64,000 nucleotides of DNA from Lingula anatina. Taxonomy: Eukaryota; Brachiopoda; Lingulata; Lingulida; Lingulidae. The DNA lies in contig NW_019775823.1 of the NCBI RefSeq assembly GCF_001039355.2, forward strand, positions 82,541 to 146,540. Direction: 5' to 3'. The notes under the pieces are model-generated. The model had not been told where the DNA came from and searched no databases. It saw nothing but the letters and a program-made list of their open reading frames with translations. Positions 58,966-64,000 of this stretch are shown here, piece after piece. The position numbers and the translations under genes were made by a program. Each line of letters begins with the position of its first letter. Positions within the stretch are counted from its first letter, which is position 1.

Positions 58966-60067
58966 ATGGATCTCCGCAATGTTGTTGTGTCTGCTCTCCT
59001 TGTCTTTGCTGTAGTTCTACGTCAACATGGAGCGGAAGGTTGGTGCTTTTTTGACATCTCAATTGTTATTTTCTTTCATTTTTATTATTTTTCGAGTTGA
59101 GTACTTGTTTTTCATCCCAAATGGTGACGCCATGTTAAAACAGCCATGCTCCGCTATCATTTAGTCGACGCCTACCGAATGATAGACATGTGTATTTTCG
59201 CTCAGCAAAGCACTACCGGAGAACTTGTATAACTACCTTACATATATATATAAGATATACCCATAATAACTGAAAATGCGTTTAATACATAAGTGTATGA
59301 AAATCTATATAACAACTAACATATGCAGCGTCCTCCTTTCTCTCAGTTGAGGTGAATGGGACGTTTGTTTAGCCACCTGTGTTTGGTTGAAGTCAGTTGC
59401 ATGTCGACACGCATCTTCTTCACTACGCTGAATGTATCTAGCACAGGTGAAACCATACTAAATAGCTGGTATATACAGGGTTTTGAGCGGGGAGAGACAC
59501 ATTTATTTATTTATTTATTTATTTATTTATTTGATTTCTGGCTCATTCCAGAGTCAGTTTGGTTTATATTCGCATTTTCTTTGCGCTAATTTGTTCATTA
59601 AGTTTTTAAGTTTAATTCATCTCTCCTTCTCTCTCTCTCTCTCTCTCTCTCTGGCGACACATCTTCCATTCTGTGTACGAGCACACGGAGATTCTGCCCT
59701 GACAGTTACTGCTTCCAAAGTGCTTTTTGAATCACTCATATCATCTCCTTAAAAATTCAATTTTAAATTAAGAACTAAAACTACTTTGAATCCTATCTTT
59801 AATTCTTCCAGCGTCTCAGATGTGCTATGTGTGTTCCTACACGATGTCTGGGGACCCTAGCCGGGACTATGAGTGTGTGAATGACCCGGCTAATGTGAAG
59901 ACAGGGTCGGTGAAGATAATGTGTGATAAGTGGTGCACGGTACACAAAGTCACACAGCGAGGTGAGGTGTTTGGAAGCTTTGGTATTTTGACTATCTGTT
60001 TTAGAGAGAACTTCTATAAACAACATGATTAGCTGATTGAAGGGAAAGGGTCGTGCACCAGTTTTTG

Positions 60068-60099
<32 letters not shown>

Positions 60100-61133
60100 T
60101 TTGTCGCTAATCCTTATGTGCTAGCCTCTCCTTTCACACAATGTCTTTAAATTTTTTAATTAATGAGCTTGTTTCGGATAAAGAAATTATACTGTTTGTC
60201 TTGTGGTACAGATGGAAATGTTTTAGTTTTTCAATAGTTCTCCTGTTTCATGCAAACGTTCATCCCCTTATCTGAAATGATGTCAAGTTGTCAATTTCCC
60301 TGGTACAGTTTGATAAAAAAAAATCTGCTTCTGCGTGTATAACAATTGATCATGTTAAAATCTCTTGTCTGTTTACTATTTCTTGAGTATATACAGTTTG
60401 CGCTATAGTATCCTTATCTTGTCTGGTAGCATAACAATTTTATCACAGAAGTAAATGCGAGATGCCCCTTATGATTTTTTTCATGTAGTTGATATTTTGA
60501 TTCTTTGGGAAAACTTAAATTCCGAATGTTTTCATTGCGAAGTCATTTCCGTTCGTGTTTCAATACTCTTTCTAGCCTTCTTAAATGAATAATACTACCG
60601 AATTTTTGTAACGTTTCATCAATATTACAGGTTGTTTAAACGGTAACTTGGCATAATGAAGTAATACTGAATTTTACTGGTTTTAAGATACCAATTTATT
60701 AATATTGCATGTTGTTAAAATGGTTACTCGGTATAATGAATTAACACTGAATGTTATTAACTCACCTGTTAATAATGCTTTATTGGTATTGCATGTTGTT
60801 TGATTGGTAACTGGGCATATTGAGAATTAACTCGGTGCGGTACACTAACACGTTGCTGTTACAGGATCTGGGAAGATCTGGTCTTTCTCCAGACAGTGCG
60901 AGGACCATCTTAAGGAACAATGCGTCCCTGGGCCATACTATGAATACACCAGATCGTGTGACACCGACCTCTGCAACTCTGAGAACGGGGAGACTATTAA
61001 ATGCAGTGACGTCGGACCTACTACTACTACTACTACTGGTGGTGGTGGTGGTGGTGGTGGAATTAACTCCGTCTCCATTGCGCTCCTCGTTCTTACAACT
61101 TTGCTTACTGTTCTCGGTGCTTTGGTGGTTTAG
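58966..61133 (+). CDS. Ly6/three-finger GPI-type protein, isoform with proximal last exon
   Basis: Three exons: 58966-59038, 59812-59961 and 60865-61133 (492 nt, 163 aa). Leader MDLRNVVVSALLVFAVVL. Exon 2 holds cysteines 1-5 of the Ly6 fold (MCYVCSY, YECVNDP, IMCDKWC). Exon 3 holds the rest (GSGKIWSFSRQCEDHL, SCDTDLCN), but the eighth cysteine of the usual ten is Tyr, and an extra Cys sits outside the domain (TIKCSD). A trinucleotide tract then encodes six Thr and eight Gly, followed by a hydrophobic GPI-type tail ending GALVV. Exon 3 competes with a second compatible last exon at 62538-62908. Confidence 0.8.
59501..59533. repeat. (ATTT)n tract
   Basis: About eight units in intron 1 of the plus-strand Ly6 gene. 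A (CT)n tract lies at about 59626-59652. Confidence 0.9.
61021..61060 (+). repeat. Coding (ACT)n(GGT)n trinucleotide repeat
   Basis: About six ACT and then seven GGT units in frame, giving a Thr6-Gly8 linker between the Ly6 domain and the GPI signal. Likely length-polymorphic. Confidence 0.85.
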
Positions 61134-61894
61134 AAACGCCTTAGTGATTGTTTTGCCATGTTTATTGTTAAATAATCATAAAAATGTTAGTCAAATGTGA
61201 TATTTTCTATAATCTCTATTGAGCAACCGACTTTCCTTTACAAAGACTCATTTAGACTAAGACCATCTGAGAACTTTTTAATTGTAGTTTTTCAAAGACT
61301 AAGATCTGTACCAGGATGTGTGTCTGGCCAACCAACCTGCTATATACAACAAATCTAATAATGAATAATATATAATATTTGCTTTGGGGCATCCAACGCG
61401 TAATTTGAAAACGGTTAAAGACCCATTGTTGCGATGCACATCTTCACTGACTGCATAAAATGCTTTGAAAATATGTGAATTTGAATATTTACATCTATTT
61501 TGAGAATGATTTATTTTTTGGTCCTGGTATTGCATGCTTTTTAAAAATTCAATTAAACAGTTTCATTAATACTGGGTTGATTTTGTTGATTTTCGAACTA
61601 TTTGGGTCGAACTGATTGTATGTGGTAGTTGAATTGTTTTCAAATGACGATGAAAACACATATATACATCGCGTCTGGTTAGCATCTAATCATGCTCTCC
61701 TAAACACATGCCTGAAAAAAAGTGATATTACATTGTATTGCTGTCACCGCGTTTTACACGCATTTCGATTAGGTTTATCATTTCACAAATACAAATCTCA
61801 ATTAAGTTCCTACTTTCTATAATATGAACAGAGTTAAATTATTTAACGTTATAACAACATATAAAAACGGACACATGCCGATGCAAATTGCGAA

Positions 61895-62190
61895 TGCAAA
61901 GACCAACCAGATTGCCTTGTTGTTAGAGTGTCCTCCTCCTAAACTGGATATGCTATCTCCCTGCTTGGTACTCGGCACTTAAGTGTTGGAGCAGGGGTAA
62001 AGTTCCTGGTAGTGAAGGATGTTGTTCCTATGCTAGCTTCCAGCGCCGCATACGTCAGCTGGGCTGGATCCCTCCCAGGGAGGCGAGAATGTATACACCC
62101 ATCTGGTACCAGGGCCAAAACTAACCAGACGTATAATGTAGACCGCACTTAGGCGCATTTGGAGAGCGGTATCTGACAACTGAACTTTAC
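61895..62190. mobile_element. Possible SINE remnant
   Basis: The start ttgttgttagagtgtcctcc resembles a tRNA-type A box (a gttggttagagtgtcc-like sequence), and the end gcgcatttggagagcggtat resembles SINE tails I know from marine animals. It lies between the two alternative last exons of the Ly6 gene. No clean B box or target duplication was found. Confidence 0.35.
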
Positions 62191-62537
62191 TTTTACTTTC
62201 CTTTATTTTCAAATTGTCATCGCCTGTATATACGTCCTGTCTTTGCATGTCTTTTATTGCTATGGCAGTCGTGTGCCTCTGGTGACGTGTCTTTGTTATT
62301 TAGGAAAATATAAAACGGGGTCTTATATAATGCTGAAACAATTAACACTATCTCATTATGGCGAATAGTTCCGTATAATAAAAAAACAATGCCGTCAGGA
62401 AGCAGTGGTGTACGTAGCATATAACAAGGTGAACGGCTTAACAGTGCTATAGTAACAGTTTAATAACATGCATGCAATAACATTTTAAGTTTTTCCACCT
62501 AGAACCCTTCATAAATTGTGATTGTATATTTTGCTAG

Positions 62538-62908
62538 ATACCGGTAAAATCTGGTCCTTCTCTAGAGGTTGCGAGGAGTACAAACAGACCCAGTGCATAG
62601 ACTCCGCCTACACCGAGTGCTCAGAGTCATGCAACGGCGATCTCTGTAACAGCCTTGACTACGGTACTCCACCTATCGGCGGGACGGACAATGAAGATCC
62701 TGCGCAAGCGCAAGACTACGTTTCCACGACAACGGAGACAACAACGCGCACAACTCTGAATTGGATCAAAGTTACAAATGCCAATATCATTCACGGTTCT
62801 CATAATGATAATCGACGCAGGATCACGAATAGTGGATCGAAATTTAGTTTATCTTGTTTTATCTTTATTATCTCGTTGCTTGCGGGACTGTCGAAAACGT
62901 ACGTGTGA
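62538..62908 (+). CDS. Alternative distal last exon of the plus-strand Ly6 gene
   Basis: Preceded by tttgctag, in the same phase as exon 3 of the gene at 58966 (joins as R-D-TGKIWSFSR). It encodes the second half of a Ly6 domain: DTGKIWSFSRGCEEYKQTQC, then TECSESCNGDLCN with all five expected cysteines. A Thr-rich stalk (VSTTTETTTRTT) and a hydrophobic C-terminal GPI-type tail (FSLSCFIFIISLLAGL) follow, ending at TGA 62906-62908. No separate leader or first-half Ly6 exon is visible between 61134 and 62537, so it most likely shares exons 1 and 2 with the upstream gene (198 aa in total). It could instead be an orphan from a partial duplication. Confidence 0.7.
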
Positions 62909-64000
62909 CGAAACACTGGGGTGGGGCTAGCATTAGTTAGGGCCTACATGATAGCTGCTACAGGGACATAATTTATATCCAGAAACCCCAAGCCGTCGTA
63001 GACCGTTGGGTATTATTTTCTGAGCCACGCATTCAAGCAGCGTCTTTGTTTTATCTTCCCTATTTAATATTATAAAGCACGTCATTCGTGTTCACTTATC
63101 GCGTAGGGTTAAATAAGGCTACTTTGATGTATTGTATACGTTTTTTATATTGTATATGTTTATATTCTTTCTATAGGCCCTATAATTATTTAAAAGTACA
63201 ACTATAAAGAATTTATCTTCAGCTCTATATCTAAAACAATTAAAGGTGAGGAACAATTAAGTTATCCAGTAGCGGTTCTATTTTACCAAACGTAACTACA
63301 TGTAGGCTTACTTGTGGCCTATGTTACAAGTAGGCCTACTTCTAATTGGTCCTAATAAAACTTCCAGTATTATCGCTTTTGAAATACCTGTTATTTTCAT
63401 AAATAAATAATATTTATAACATATTTTTTCTGTTTTCATTCCAAACCATTCGTCTTTTCAACAAATATTTCAAGTGGGCCAAAAAGACAAGCATCTTTTA
63501 TTGCTGTCCAGACAACTAGGCCTAGGCGTAGCTACTTATTACTGTTAAAAGTTGTGTTTTCATAAATCGTTTCAAATCGCTTTCAATGACACCGCGTTCG
63601 TGTTGTTAGGGAAAATAAGTGTATCATATCTCATCAGTGTATCGTATCAATGAACCATCAGTGTTCATAGCTGATAACAAGTAGGCCTATGTTAACTGTT
63701 CGAGAGCGGATTAAGCATTATCAAAACAAACCAGATAACCACCACTCTGATACTGTTCACGTCAATCTGCAGATTTGAACTCACTCAAAGTCACGCAGGT
63801 CATGGCCGTTACACGTTTTGAACATTCCAAACGAAAAATGATTTGTGGTATTTGACAAAGAGAAATGATGACAACGACTTTGTCGAAGATAACATACATG
63901 TGCATTTGCAGCATTAACTTACGAACGCAGTTTAGAGTTTTATCCCCGGCATAAAGATTTCGTTGTATTATTTTTTATTCATGGCAACAGGCACACAATA
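62909..64000. other. Right-hand flank
   Basis: Presumed 3' UTR at first, then AT-rich DNA with several taggcct palindromes (about 63302-63540). No gene was recognised. Confidence 0.6.

Noticed and set aside
60820-61200. 126-codon plus-strand frame across the Ly6 last exon
   Set aside because: It reads the exon in the wrong frame. The correct frame gives the Ly6 cysteines and the GPI tail.
1-64000. tRNA, rRNA or snRNA genes
   Set aside because: No cloverleaf, rRNA core or snRNA motif was recognised by eye. Only a possible SINE A-box remnant at about 61920 was seen.

Overview
The window is nuclear DNA of an animal. It has split genes with GT/AG introns and phase-consistent exons, AT-rich introns, many microsatellites, TATA boxes, poly(A) signals, a LINE and many short inverted-repeat elements. 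ODAD4 (a motile-cilium gene), a clan-3 P450 pair, MAM-mucin receptors, GPI-type Ly6 genes and frequent TACATGTA and GTAGGCCTA palindromes suggest a marine invertebrate, for example a mollusc or lancelet. I cannot fix the species. Exon joins below were made by hand from splice sites and reading phase.

Layout. (1) 0-9 kb, minus strand: two tandem paralogues of a type I membrane protein (signal peptide, MAM domain). The left one runs off the window. The right one is complete at 708 aa and continues with a Thr/Pro mucin stalk, one membrane helix and a tail with an NPxY motif. (2) 9.8-20.1 kb, plus: ODAD4/TTC25, an outer-dynein-arm docking TPR protein. It contains an assembly gap, a one-base frameshift and two alternative last exons. 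(3) 20-27 kb: repeat-rich DNA without a convincing gene. (4) 27.3-34.3 kb, plus: a tandem segmental duplication carrying two intronless cytochrome P450 genes of 514 aa, about 92% identical, with duplicated TATA promoters. (5) 35.1-39.6 kb: an apparently complete LINE with one intact 1275-aa endonuclease/reverse transcriptase ORF, a poly(A) tail and an 11-12 bp target-site duplication. (6) 41.9-52.4 kb, minus: a tandem array of small secreted proteins resembling a free-standing version of the C-terminal extension of some animal alpha-amylases. There are two complete genes, one copy with a destroyed splice acceptor, and one relic first exon. (7) 53-63 kb: a Ly6/three-finger cluster with two minus-strand genes and one plus-strand gene that has two candidate alternative last exons.

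How the genes relate. Most of the window consists of young local gene families of cell-surface, secreted or detoxifying proteins around one conserved ciliary gene. Copies at several stages of birth and decay are visible: intact, splice-broken, and promoter-plus-exon relic. The most interesting items are the amylase-tail-like array, the Ly6 gene that can swap the second half of its disulfide domain, and the P450 pair, which is nearly uniform at the C terminus but divergent in the F-G substrate region.
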